Positions 9,608 to 19,250 of a stretch of 64,000 nt of DNA are shown in pieces. Below the pieces are notes generated by a model. That model was not told the origin of the DNA. It made no database searches and saw nothing but the letters and a program-made list of their open reading frames with translations. Both the position numbers and the translations under genes were made by a program. The first letter of the stretch is position 1, and each line of letters opens with the position of its first letter. Source of the stretch: Dactylorhiza incarnata. Taxonomy: Eukaryota > Streptophyta > Magnoliopsida > Asparagales > Orchidaceae. Where the stretch lies: positions 5,976,001 through 6,040,000 of the forward strand of contig JAWHQI010000005.1 in NCBI GenBank assembly GCA_033032865.1, in the 5' to 3' direction.

Positions 9608-10664
9608 TCAGTAATGATATGCTCGCGGTTGGGATGTCGTCGATGTGCCCGGGGGGTCGCCTGGTGGTCCGTCTGAGAGCAGCAGAGCGTCAAAGTAGGC
9701 GGCGGAGAGCGTGGCCACGTCGTCGTCGATGAGGACCCGACACTCCTTCACCGAGCCCGCATGACCAGGAGAGTAGGGTTGCTTGCAGTGGAAGCACAGA
9801 CCCTTGCTCCGTAAGTCGTTGTACTTCTGGTTGGTCTGGCGGTGTGTAGGGACATGCCGAGTGTTGGTTGGGCCCATAATTGGTGGCCGGGCTAGGGGAG
9901 GTGGCAGAGGTGGAGGTTTAGGATGGGTCGAGAAATATGGTTGGGAGGGATGTCTGGAGGGAGGTGATGGGGAAGGAATGTCGCCGGACGTCGTGAGGAA
10001 TTCCGCCTCCACAAGGGGGGAGAGGTTGATGGCTTGGTGGACCGTTAATGGTTGGAGGGTGCGGAGGCGGGGCCCCAAGTAATTGTCTGGGGGGAGTCCG
10101 GGAACATGGGTGACCAATTCTACGGAGGCATCAATGTACGAGTCAATGGAGCCGGTGTGATGGACCCCGCAAAGTCGCTCGATCATGGGGCGGAGTAACG
10201 GCCGTCATACCGCTGAATGAGGGCCTCAGTGAGAGCTGTCCAAGTGAGGTCGGGAGAGGTCTGGCGGAGCCAACGGACCCAATGGAGGGCAGACCCTTCC
10301 ATGCCGATAAGTGTTGTGTAGACCCGTTGTGTCGGAGGGGTCTGGTGAATGTCGAAGAACTGTTCGGCGCGGACAATCCACCTTAGGGGGTTAGTCCCGT
10401 TGAATGTGGGGATGTCAGGTCCACGGTACGGTGGAGTAGGTAATTCCACCAATGCGGGTGTATCGGGGATCACAGTGCTGGGGTATCCACAACAGAGGCG
10501 ATAGGAGGCCCGGAGTGCTGGATGGGCTGCAAGTTCTGGAGCATGGTCAGAATCAAGGCGAACTGCTCGGCCTGTACCTCGAGACGAGAGTTGATGGTGG
10601 TGAGGGAGTGTTCGAGGGCTTCCACGCGGGATTCCATCCTCCCTTTTGGCATATGAGGATGCAC
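9608..10664 (-). pseudogene. Gypsy-type gag of the gag-only element
   Basis: Gag on the minus strand, read in three pieces. 10664-10470 encodes an N-terminal coiled coil (RMESRVEALEHSL, SRLEVQAEQF). About 10470-10190 encodes the retrotransposon gag capsid core (WIVRAEQFFDIHQTPPTQRV, then MEGSALHWVRWL). 10186-9608 encodes the capsid C-terminal part and a nucleocapsid-like knuckle (CFHCKQPYSPGH then C). Frame changes near 10470 and 10190 break it. The family is Ty3/gypsy by domain type. It would package RNA but cannot copy it. Confidence 0.8.
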
Positions 10665-11123
10665 GAGGGATAGAGTGTAGCCGGAGAGTGTCGGAGAGGG
10701 AGGAGATGTGCGAGCAGGCGGCGGCGAGTGGAAGCAGGCGGGGCGTAGCGACGACGGGCCGACGACTGAGCGATGGTGCCGATCCGGGTTGGTTTAGGGA
10801 GGAACAGATGCTGGAGAAGCAGGCGTAAGGTTCGGCGACCGATGGAGGCGTAACTGGCATGGGCGGGCGAATCCGGCGCTGGATCGTCGGTCGGCAGATC
10901 TGGAATCGAGGATCGTCGGTCGGCAGATCCGGAATCGAGGATCGTAGGTGGCGCTGGAGAAGATGGCGCTGGAGCGTCGATGGCATTCGCTAGATCGATC
11001 CGGAGTCGAGGATCGACGGCTCTGGGTCGAAAGATCGGTGTGCGCTGGATGCAGAAATCGAACGGGAAACAGAAGTGAGCTAACCGGCGGCTTAGAGCTA
11101 GCGGACGGGAGGGTCGGACCAAA
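10665..11123 (-). other. 5' leader of the gag-only element
   Basis: Lies between the 5' LTR and gag on the minus strand. It is GC-rich and holds a duplicated GATCGTCGGTCGGCAGATC block near 10882-10935. Long overlapping open frames here look like a by-product of GC content; no domain was seen. Confidence 0.45.
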
Positions 11124-11366
11124 TATTATGAACAAGAAAGAAATTGCATGGATTAACGGAAAACGGAAACAATCCGGAGCAAACTCCGACCAACTCTTGG
11201 AGGATGGTTCCTCCAAAGAGCCTTCTCTCACCAAAAGACAATAGATCCAAAGATATCCTAACTCCCAAAACCACCTCCTTATATAGGGAGGGGGCACGCA
11301 TCAAATCGAATAACATTTAAAAGAAAGACAATAATAATAATAATAAGAGGACGTGTGCGCGTAACA
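11124..11366 (-). repeat. 5' LTR of gag-only element
   Basis: Copy of 9295-9552 with scattered substitutions. The CAGTT target duplication follows at 11367-11371. Confidence 0.88.
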
Positions 11367-12227
11367 CAGTTGCTGAAGTAGTCTTTTTGTTATCGAAGAA
11401 TGTATCATCATCTACACATGATGGTAAGTTTATATTTGAGTTCATGGATGAGGTTATCAGTAGCCCAGATGGCCCAGGAGAAGAAAATGTAGTCCAAGTT
11501 GTGACGGATAATGCGCCCAACAATATGGCCGCATCACGATTGCTATCTTTAAAGAGAACAAATGTTTTTTCGACTTCAAGTTCCGCCCACAGAATAAATC
11601 TTCTCCAAGACGTTTCAAAGTTGAAGTAAATTAATAGTGCAATCTTTATGGGCCGACAACTTACTGTGTTTATCTATTCTCACATCATTGCTCTTGTAAT
11701 GTTCAGAGAGACGACAAAAGACAAGGAGTCTCATGATCTTGTTAGGGTTGGTGTGATGAGATTTCCAAGATAAAAAAGATGCAATTGAGAGAGGGAGATG
11801 TTCACATCTGCCAAAAGGGAGATAAAAAAAGTTGTCAAGTACTGTACGTAGAAAGCAAGTAATGTTTTCATCTAATATTTTAACATGGTTTTTGCAATCA
11901 CACTACATTGTTTTAATTTGTTTGGTTGTATGTAGGCTACAAGTATTGCATTGAGTGTCATATTTTGGCGCAATGTTGAGCTTGCACTCCTTACATTAGC
12001 CCCCATTGGTGAAAATTCTTAGAAGAGCAAATGGAGATTTACCTACAAATGGGGAGGTTGCACGGGGATATGAAGAGAGTCAAGGAGGAACTTGTTGCTG
12101 CACTTGAATTTACAGAAAACAAGTATCTTCCTATAAAGAAGTTGATTGACAACAAAGTAGATAGCAAGATGAGCAACCATTTACATCTAGCTGGATTTTT
12201 TTTTAATTCATTCTATTACTCCAATAA
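11367..12227 (+). pseudogene. hAT transposase segment (DUF659 end and middle)
   Basis: The reading continues from 9294 without a frame change. 11387-11629 encodes FEFMDEV, ENVVQVVTDNAPNNMAAS and AHRINLLQDVSKLK, matching the second half of DUF659 (usually VVQVVTDNASNYVAAG and AAHCIDLML). From 11650 to 11850 the similarity is frame-broken (HDLVRVGVMRF, MFTSAK). 12010-12227 gives a further hAT stretch (KYLPIKKLIDNKVDSKMSNHLHLAG, then FYYSNK). Stops near 11627, 11773 and 12020 confirm decay. It ends at the RTE insertion. Confidence 0.75.
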
Positions 12228-12514
12228 GGCAAGTTTTATCGTACTGCAATTAGGCCAGCAATGATCTACGGTTGTGTGTGTTGGGCACATGTTAGGCGTT
12301 GTGAGAGTTTAGTCACTAGACATGTTAAACGGGGGAGGGGTATTCAAAAAAGACTTGGAATGAAACTATAAGGAAAGATATGATGTACTTAGGCATTAGT
12401 GAAGCTATGATTAAAGATAGGGCGCAATGGCGACAAAGGATCCATATAGCCGACCCCACTATAGTGGGATAAAGGCTTGAGTGTTGTTGTTGTTGTATTT
12501 TATTACTCCAATAA
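12214..12514. repeat. 14-bp target duplication around the RTE LINE
   Basis: TATTACTCCAATAA occurs exactly at 12214-12227 and 12501-12514. It marks insertion by target-primed reverse transcription into the hAT sequence encoding FYYSN. Confidence 0.88.
12228..12500 (+). mobile_element. 5'-truncated RTE-type LINE
   Basis: A 273-bp LINE tail. It encodes a short FYRTAIRPAMIYG stretch of the reverse transcriptase C-terminal region, then jumps to the ORF end (RRCESLVTRHVKRGRG, WRQRIHIAD) and stops. It ends with (TTG)n, the short tandem tail typical of RTE elements. The last 220 bp match 24780-24980 closely. The internal jump shows that codons for a large stretch were lost before or during insertion. 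Confidence 0.85.
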
Positions 12515-12620
12515 AGAGGAGGTGGAGGCCGATACAAAGTTGATGCATAATTTTTTGACTGTCTTACAAAAAATGTATGCAAGTGATCCTGATATGCAAG
12601 ATCACATACAACTCTGAAAA
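12515..12620 (+). pseudogene. hAT transposase segment after the LINE
   Basis: Immediately after the duplicated target, the frame gives EEVEADTKLMHNFLTVLQKM and DPDMQDHI, matching the hAT region that follows the FYYSN motif. A stop is met at 12616. Similarity fades beyond about 12620 and the hAT C-terminal dimerisation domain was not found. Confidence 0.6.
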
Positions 12621-13650
12621 GAAAGGAAGAAGAGAACTAAATGTGAGTTTAGTTCTGCAGCAAAGTGGAGCAGCATGTCAAATCCAAAACAACATACAAA
12701 AACTGAGGTTGCTGGATGACAGTATATGAAGACTTGTCTACCAGAAAGAAGAGTGCAACAGTTGAGGGGGAGACTCATGCTGAGCCCTCGGCACAAGAAT
12801 CTTTGTTGCCAATCAAGGATGAAACTGTTGTTTTGGGGAAGTGCTCAACAGAAAGATGGGAGTGGCTCTGCACTACCCCAAAAAGGTTGGATTCCAAGAT
12901 GTTGGATAGGTGGGATAGGTCTATATCCAAAGGACAGTTCAGCAGAAGAAAACAAAGAAAGCTGCTAAGGTGGTTGCCTCAGAGGAGGAGGAGCCCTCTA
13001 GTAGCTCTAAGGAAGGAAGAGCCCCATCCCAACAGAACCGTGATCAGATTGAGGGGGAGATATCTCTATATCCAGAAATCTCAGGGAAAGAAGCTGAACC
13101 TGCTGACACTGAAGATGTTAGGCAAGAAGCCTAAAGAAGCTACAAGATGAATGCTGAAGACACCATCCTCAAAAAGTGTGGACACTCCACTACAACAAAG
13201 CCATCAGACAAATGTGAATCTGAAAAGAGGAGTATGATATAGAGGAGCAAAAGGTGTCAACTGAAGCAGAAGGAATGAAGGATGATGTTGCTGCTTATAA
13301 TGATAATCTCAGTAAAGCGTATGTCCAACTGAACATTGCTGCAGTGAGAAGAAGCATACAAGAATCCCTGTGAGGATAAGATGGAACCATCCTCCTCATC
13401 TGCTAAGACACCCAGTTTTCCCAAGTGTGATGGTCTAGAAAGTCAAGAGCGAAAGGATCAAAGGAAGGAGAAAGGTGCAGAGAATAAAAGGGACTGAACT
13501 GACTCATGCGATAGCTAAAAGCAAATGTGGTTGAAATTCTATTTTGAAAACATTTAGCTTAACTATAAAATGATAATAAAGTAGTGACACTCTTGAATGT
13601 GCATTACTTAAACATATAAATGTGAAACTAACATATAACACTGATGCTGC
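12621..13650 (+). other. Degenerate interior of Sirevirus A
   Basis: No clear domain. One frame between 12945 and 13130 reads KAAKVVASEEEEPSSSSKEG and similar acidic, serine-rich peptide, as in linkers downstream of copia pol. Frequent stops prevent a longer reading. The junction with the hAT remnant is near 12700 but has no visible target duplication, so this element is 5'-truncated. Confidence 0.4.
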
Positions 13651-13654
13651 AAAA

Positions 13655-13776
13655 GAACAAACAAAGACAATATCGTTGTGTCTACAAAACGATATCGTCG
13701 TAACAACAGTGTGTCGTCGAAAGGATAGTGTGCGTCGTCAAAATGACTATACGACTTCGTCGTAAAGTCACGACGA
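13655..13776. repeat. Internal CG dyad cluster of Sirevirus A
   Basis: Holds several TATCGTCGT-type motifs like those in this element's LTR. Clear dyads are TACGAC/GTCGTA with a 3-bp spacer and TCGTCGT (13757-13763)/ACGACGA (13770-13776) with a 6-bp spacer. It lies about 110 bp upstream of the internal TATA box. Confidence 0.6.
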
Positions 13777-13888
13777 TACCTAAGTGTCTACTCGAGAATT
13801 CAGAATTCTGAAATAAATCGATCACAACCATTCAATCAGAATTAATTAAATATTTAACAAGCGGCACTTCACCTCTCACACCATAAGT

Positions 13889-13896
13889 TATAAATA
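13889..13896 (+). promoter_or_regulatory. Internal TATA box before the second ORF
   Basis: TATAAATA in the context AGTTATAAATAGGG, about 120 bp upstream of the second ORF start at 14018. With the dyad cluster it resembles the LTR promoter layout of the same element. Confidence 0.5.
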
Positions 13897-14017
13897 GGGT
13901 CATATGTCTCGAATTAAAAGCACTTGCTACATTTGCCCTAAAAAGTCGTCGTGTACTCCTTGACTTCGGTGAGTGAACAAGACGATACTAGTGAACCCTC
14001 CCTTGATTAACCAAGAA

Positions 14018-16045
14018 ATGGCACCGGAAAAGGAAGGTTATCTGTATGAAGGAAGTGAACTGGTAAAGAATGGGTTCGCGAAGGCTCCGGACGAAATTCA
14101 AAGCATGATAAAACTGCTCGACTCCGTCAACTTGGAGTTCGTTCTCTCTGAATCAACGGCAATAATGAAGATGGAAGTTCTGGAATTCTATTCGAATGCC
14201 AAGGGTGGCTCTAAAGGAACGTCCATCAAAAGTCAAGTCAATGGGATAAGAGTTAAGGTAACTCCGAAGAGATTGGTCAGGGTTCTGTAGTTGCCGACCT
14301 TTGCCAAAGAGGAGGAGAATGAAGAGGTCATCCAAGAGGACCTAGACAAAGCTCTTGCATGGTGTGAGCATTCCAGGAAGACCTATGGGTCTCTGGAAAG
14401 GAAGAATTTTAATCAGCAAGGGAAGCTACTGGCTGACATAGTGGGAAAGGCCCTTCTCTGCAAGGTAGGGTCTCAAGACAGGATATCCAAACAGATGTTT
14501 GACATAATGACCAGGACAATCCTAAGCAAGAAAACCAATTGGGCTCAGATCATTTTCAAGAGAATTCAAGAGAGCTTTAAAGTGCCCAACTTGCGAAGAA
14601 TACTATCTCTTTATCTGCAGTTATCATATCCTGAGAACTTCAACTAGAAATTTGGAATAAAAATTCATCACATGAGAAGAATGGATATCAAGGTACTGGA
14701 GAGGTGGGAAAAGGTCATAACAAGGTCTCCCAAGAGGTTGCAGGCTGAAGAGAATGTTGTAAGTGAAGAAGAAAGTTCTTCTGAAGAAAGTGAGCCATCC
14801 ACAATCCAGAGTTGTTGAACTCTGAAGAGAATGTGGAGCAAAGGAATGCTGAGAATGAGGGGGAGCAGGACACTGAGCTACCTGCTCAAGTGGAAGATGT
14901 CATCCACAGGCTCACTATGGATGAGGTTGATATCCATACTGAACCAACAGTCCAAGTGGATCTAAGTGAAGCTCAATAGGAAGCCAATCCAGACAACCCT
15001 GCAGATGAGACTAGCAGGGACCTACCAAGTGCTGAAAAGCCAAGTGAGCCTGAGGATGAACCAAGACAAACACCCCTTAGAAGATCTCCATCCCCCATAT
15101 ATGAGGAAGCTGAAGGGATGAACATCTATCTCTCCAACATAATGCAGATGAAGGTTGAAGGACAATCTGAGAGGCCCAACTCTTCCACAGAGCAAAGGCT
15201 AGAAAACTCCTCACTGCTGCCTCAGATAAGGATGCTCATGGAAGAACAAAGGTTCAAATTTGAAAGCTTTGTTGACAAAGTTGTCAATGAAATAAGAAGA
15301 GACCTATCTAATGAGACTGTAAGTCTAAAAACTGATATGAAGAATCTGCAAGAATAGTTCTGGAAAATCAAGGCATGATATGCAGCAACATTGAGAAAGC
15401 CTGCATAGCCACAAACAGGTGGATGAATGAACACAAAACCAATCTCCAAGAAAAATTAGATCAACACAGTCAGGAACTGGATAGTCATCTACTTGAGACT
15501 AAGAATCACCTGGAAAAGGGAATTCACATGATCAAGGATAAGATTCTGAATCTTCAGGGGAACATCCAGAGGGAAATATCAGAAGAAGTCATAAAGGGGG
15601 GAGATCAATGATAAAGGTCAGTGGTGAGCATGCCATCTGGACCTCCAATACTATCAGGGAAACAATGAATCTCCCTCCCCTGAACTATGATTACCCAGCT
15701 AATCAACCTGATGATATTCCTACTGCTGCTGCTGATCAGAGTAAGGGAAAGGAGATAGTAGAGGAAGATGAGGTAAAGCTGAGAAAGAAAAGGTACAAAG
15801 AAGAAATGGAGAAGAAGGATGACTATGAGAGGTGGAGTCTCAAATCCAGAGCCATAATATTAAATGCATGGGAGCTCATGAAAGTAAACAAATCTGAAAG
15901 ATACAAGTTGTACAGCTCCCAAGAGTGGTCTAAATATGAAGATCAAGAAGAGTCAAGAAGAAGTCACAGAAGAGACAAGCAAGCAGGAAGAATTCCAGCA
16001 GATGCCCCAGAGCGACTCAAATATCATCCCAAGTCATATGACTAA
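14018..16045 (+). pseudogene. Second ORF of Sirevirus A (putative plant transposon protein domain)
   Basis: A formerly long ORF. The ATG at 14018 (MAPEKEGYLYEG) is preferred over an in-frame GTG at 13973. Residues about 20-210 (LEFVLSESTAIMKMEVLEFY, VNGIRVKVTPKRL, KALAWCEH, SLYLQLSYPENFN) resemble the 'putative plant transposon protein' domain found in extra ORFs of plant LTR elements. The rest is acidic, then coiled-coil-like (15240-15600), then basic (15780-16045). In-frame TAG codons at 14288 and 14645 and frameshifts near 14810, 15360 and 15608 break it. I see no signal peptide or membrane segment, so an envelope role is not supported. Related pieces lie at 25385-27007 and 35805-36430. 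Confidence 0.6.
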
Positions 16046-16314
16046 TTCACCAGGCAATCTAAGAAGAAACAGGAAGTTGCTGCTAAGAAAGCAAGGAATG
16101 AAATAGCTATAAAGAAACCAGAGACATAGATGGCTAACTCATTGTGGGCACATGTAGCAATGCTGAAATTCTCAAAACATATGTCAATATTTATAACTTC
16201 TCAAGAAAGTAAGTGTCAAAATGTATTTTTCTGTGATCATATGAACTAAAACTGAAATGTCATTATTATGTGCTGATTTTCTTTAAGATGTACTTTATCA
16301 TTGAATGAATTATG

Positions 16315-16379
16315 ACTTCTTCAAATAAGGGGGAGATTGTTGGGAACAGTGCCCAGCAATGTTCCTGATTTGAAGAAGT
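16315..16379 (+). promoter_or_regulatory. Polypurine tract framed by a 12-bp inverted repeat
   Basis: ACTTCTTCAAAT (16315-16326) and ATTTGAAGAAGT (16368-16379) are perfect reverse complements. Between them lie the polypurine tract AAGGGGGAGAT and the first 30 bp of the LTR. Confidence 0.7.
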
Positions 16380-16479
16380 ACTCAGATCAATGATAAGTAC
16401 AATTTGTATTTGATGGTATGCTTAGTTTATGCTTGCAGAGATTAAATCATATGTCTAGTACTTCTCCAATATCACTAAG

Positions 16480-17250
16480 TCTAAAATCGTCGAGAAGGAC
16501 TGGACATATCGTCGAATAAGCATGCATATATTGTCGAGATTATACGCAGAGTTAAGCAGAAGGTTCATGTCAGTTATCGTCGAGATAATATGGACATTCC
16601 GACGATATCGATGTGACACCAAAGTACACACGACGATATCGTCGTAAGAACAAGAAGAATCGATCAAAGTCCAGTATCGTCGTGTCAACCGGAATCGCAC
16701 GACGATATCGCTGTGAGGTTTATAGAAGAGTTAAGTCAAAGTATTCGGCAATGTCCACGACATCGTTGTAAAGAGATCTTGTCGTCGAGACGAGAAAGGA
16801 AGCTCGTTGAAGACCTAAGTCAAAGTATTCGGCAGTGTCGACGACATCGTCGTAAAGAAGGCTAGTCGTCGAGAAGGCTAAGGGAGAACTCTTGACGACA
16901 GCCTATGGAAGAAGAATAGCTTGTCGTCGAAATGATCTAGACGACATCGTCGATATGACAATATGGTTTCAACGATATCATTGATAAGACAGAATGGTCT
17001 CAACAACATCGTCGAGAAGACAGAATGGTTTCAACGACACCGTCGAGAAGACCGCAAGTTGACAACAAGATTACGACATCTTCATATCGTCGTAAGTGCA
17101 AGTGCAGTTGTGATATCTTGTATCGTCGAGATATCATTCTCTAAAGAAGATTGAAGAAGACTTGAAGATTTGTCCAAGTCCAAGATGGATCGGCGTAACG
17201 GCAAGTTCTGTCGTCGAGACGTTGCAAATATCGTCGAGACAGATCAAGAC
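16480..17250. repeat. CG dyad array in Sirevirus A LTR
   Basis: Over 20 occurrences of TCGTCG, CGACGA or close variants. Perfect examples are the 16-bp palindrome ACGACGATATCGTCGT (16630-16645) and 10-bp arms TATCGTCGTG (16675-16684)/CACGACGATA (16698-16707). The array ends about 125 bp upstream of the LTR TATA box. Confidence 0.75.
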
Positions 17251-17512
17251 ATTTCAAATCGCGCTGTCTGCATTTAATACTGCCGCCCGATGGTCCAATC
17301 AGCACGTGTCGTTAAGGAATGGGTCTCTGACACTTATAGGACATCCTAGGAGACCGTTAGTCGGCTCCTCAGTCTTATAAAAGAGATAAGTGTCTGCCCT
17401 AATTCACAGAAGCAAGGAGCAGAAAACACGCAAGATTCAATAGAACAGTAAGCGGCTGCGAAAAGAAGGAACAAGAACCAGAGAACAAAACTTCTTCATC
17501 AAGTGTTCTCCA

Positions 17513-17780
17513 AGTTTCAGTCAAGCAACATCGGCTGATAAGTATTGTTCCAGGTTGAAGAAAGGATTGAAGAAGAATCTGTGTTGTCTAAGAAAAGATC
17601 AGATGTATTCTCTTCAAATCCAAGAAGTCAATCTGCATCCGGCTCATGTTTCAGTCCAGCAACATCGGCTGATAAGAAGTGTTCCAGATTTGAAGAAGGG
17701 ATTGAAGAGAAATCTGTGCTGTCCAAGATATCATCAAAAGCATTCTCTTCAAGTCCAAGAAGCCGATCTTCATCCGGCTA
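17513..17780 (+). repeat. Tandem duplication of about 130 bp
   Basis: The block beginning TTTCAGTCAAGCAACATCGG (17515) recurs from about 17650 with substitutions. It lies downstream of the LTR TATA box, so probably in the transcribed R/U5 part. Confidence 0.65.
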
Positions 17781-17818
17781 AAGAAGTTTTCCTCATTCTT
17801 TCTTTGTAGGGTTTTTAT

Positions 17819-18088
17819 AAGCCTGAGCTTGTAGGATCTGTTTCAAATCTGAGTTATAAGGCCCGAGGGCCTGAGCTGTAGGGCTTGAGGGTCTAAGTTT
17901 TGTAGGGCTTGAGAGCCTGAGCTGTAGGGCTTGAGGGTCTGAGTATTGTAGGGCTTGAGGACCTGAGTTGTAGGGCTTGAGGGCCTGAGTTTGTAGGGCT
18001 TGAGAGTCTGAGTTGTAGGGCTTGATCAGGGCCTGAGTATTGTAGGGATTGAGGTCCTGAGTTTGTAGGGCTTGAGGGCCTGAGTTTT
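17819..18088 (+). repeat. Minisatellite in Sirevirus A LTR
   Basis: About eleven imperfect copies of a 22-25-bp unit built on GTAGGGCTTGAGGGCCTGAGTT. Confidence 0.85.
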
Positions 18089-18335
18089 GGCGGAGTTTGC
18101 CGACTCTAGCACACTGTTAGATAGGCGCAGAGGGGTAGTAGACTACTCAAGATACTCTGTCTTGAGGAACCACTATAAATCTTTGAGTTCTTTCTGTGTT
18201 GTGTTCTTAATTTCTAAATCCATACACTAGGATATTCATAGAGATAGACTTAAAAGAAAGAGGGGCAAGAGATTTTAAAATTCCTATTCACCCCCCCCCC
18301 CCCCCCCCCCCACATCTCTAGGTGATTTGACAACA

Positions 18336-19250
18336 CCCACAATTAACATTAACATCGATTTGTTTTTCCTGTTATATTTACTTTTTATGATAAGGAGAAG
18401 TCGAGAAGACGACGGTGTCTATTGGAAGCCTTCATGTCATGGAACTATTGGACGATAATAATTGATATTGTAATAATCATACAAATTCTAAACCTTAAAC
18501 CTTAAACTCATACAATATTTGCAATTTATTAATATGCAAAATTGTGGTTAGTGTATTCAATACTTCGTTAGTTCATTATAATCATATTCTTACATGTTTA
18601 TTACATAATTTATATACATATATTGTGTGTACAATTTTACTTATTTCCAAAAAAATGTATTTATATATGAATACATTTATTTAAATATTAAAATCTGACA
18701 TTATAAAATATCCCTGGTATATCCCCGCAATCTAACATCCGACATTTTAAACCCAAACCGACATGAACCTGTCCTGCGACATTTGCAACCATGCTCCTAT
18801 CTGTCTTATGACTACTTTCCTAATATTTGCCAATTGTGGAATAGGAAACTTGCACTCATTAATTTCAAAACTTATCAAAATTATCTAGTGCAAAGTTAGT
18901 TAGACGTCTATCAAATTTACAATATGTAAAATAAAGACCTTACAGAGCTTATTAATTGGGAAAGCAAACAAATGTCTATCTTCAGAGCAAAACAATCCAT
19001 GATACCCCTAAATGTTTATACCGATAACATGGATTTATTTGGACCAATGGTGTTACTATTTTAAGAGGGAAGATATATTCTCTAATAATTGTTAATGACT
19101 TGTTTTATTTACATGAGTTTTCATTCTGAGAAGCAAGCCTGATAACTATAATGTACTTACAAATTTTCTCAAGCAAATTCAAAATGAGATAACAACTTCA
19201 ATAATTATGATCAGAAGGGATCGAATCCCAAGGTATCAAACAATGCTTCT
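18336..19250. other. AT-rich stretch, nothing recognised
   Basis: About 900 bp of AT-rich DNA with no convincing frame or domain. A short AAACCTTAAACCTT motif near 18494 is too short to be a telomere tract. Confidence 0.4.

Larger units (their letters stand above)
9295..11366 (-). mobile_element. Gag-only LTR retrotransposon (TR-GAG type)
   Basis: A complete 2,072-bp element on the minus strand. LTRs lie at 9295-9552 (258 bp, 3' LTR) and 11124-11366 (243 bp, 5' LTR), with 5-bp target duplication CAGTT at 9290-9294 and 11367-11371. Inside is only a gypsy-type gag; no protease, integrase or reverse transcriptase is visible in the 1.57-kb interior. This matches the terminal-repeat retrotransposon with gag domain (TR-GAG) class known from plants. 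The terminal dinucleotides are TG...TA in both LTRs. I did not recognise a standard primer binding site beside the 5' LTR. Confidence 0.88.
2290..12620 (+). mobile_element. hAT-family DNA transposon remnant, host of three insertions
   Basis: The transposase is split into segments at 3538-4013, 9001-9294, 11367-12227 and 12501-12620. Each break is filled by another element flanked by a target duplication, and the hAT reading continues correctly across the first two gaps once one target copy is counted. Domain order is BED zinc finger, DUF659 and hAT C-terminal region, as in plant hAT transposases. Element ends and terminal repeats are not resolved, so the outer limits are estimates. Stops and frame changes show it is dead. 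Confidence 0.7.
12700..18335 (+). mobile_element. Sirevirus A: 3' half with second ORF and LTR
   Basis: Contains, in order, an acidic linker, an internal dyad cluster, a TATA box, a second ORF (14018-16045), a polypurine tract (16327-16337) and one LTR (16338-18335). The AAGGGGGAGATTG tract directly before TGTTGG, and a long LTR ending in an ATTCACCCC..TCTAG motif, fit Sireviruses, which often carry an extra ORF after pol. The 5' LTR, gag and pol are missing. Confidence 0.7.
16338..18335 (+). repeat. 3' LTR of Sirevirus A (about 2.0 kb)
   Basis: Starts TGTTGGGAACAG after the polypurine tract and probably ends TGACAACA at 18335. The end cannot be checked against a target duplication because the 5' copy is missing. 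It contains a dyad array, a TATA box at 17376-17382 (TATAAAA), a 130-bp duplication (17513-17780), a minisatellite (17819-18088) and a run of 21 C (18291-18311). Confidence 0.75.

Noticed and set aside
14018..16045. Envelope-like glycoprotein role for the second ORF
   Set aside because: No signal peptide, membrane segment or cysteine pattern is visible; the domain fits the putative plant transposon protein type instead.
16480..17250. Regular short repeats with spacers, superficially CRISPR-like
   Set aside because: The genome is a plant, units are variable half-sites inside an LTR, and spacers are not uniform.
18492..18510. AAACCTTAAACCTT telomere-like sequence
   Set aside because: Only two degenerate units, expected by chance in AT-rich DNA.
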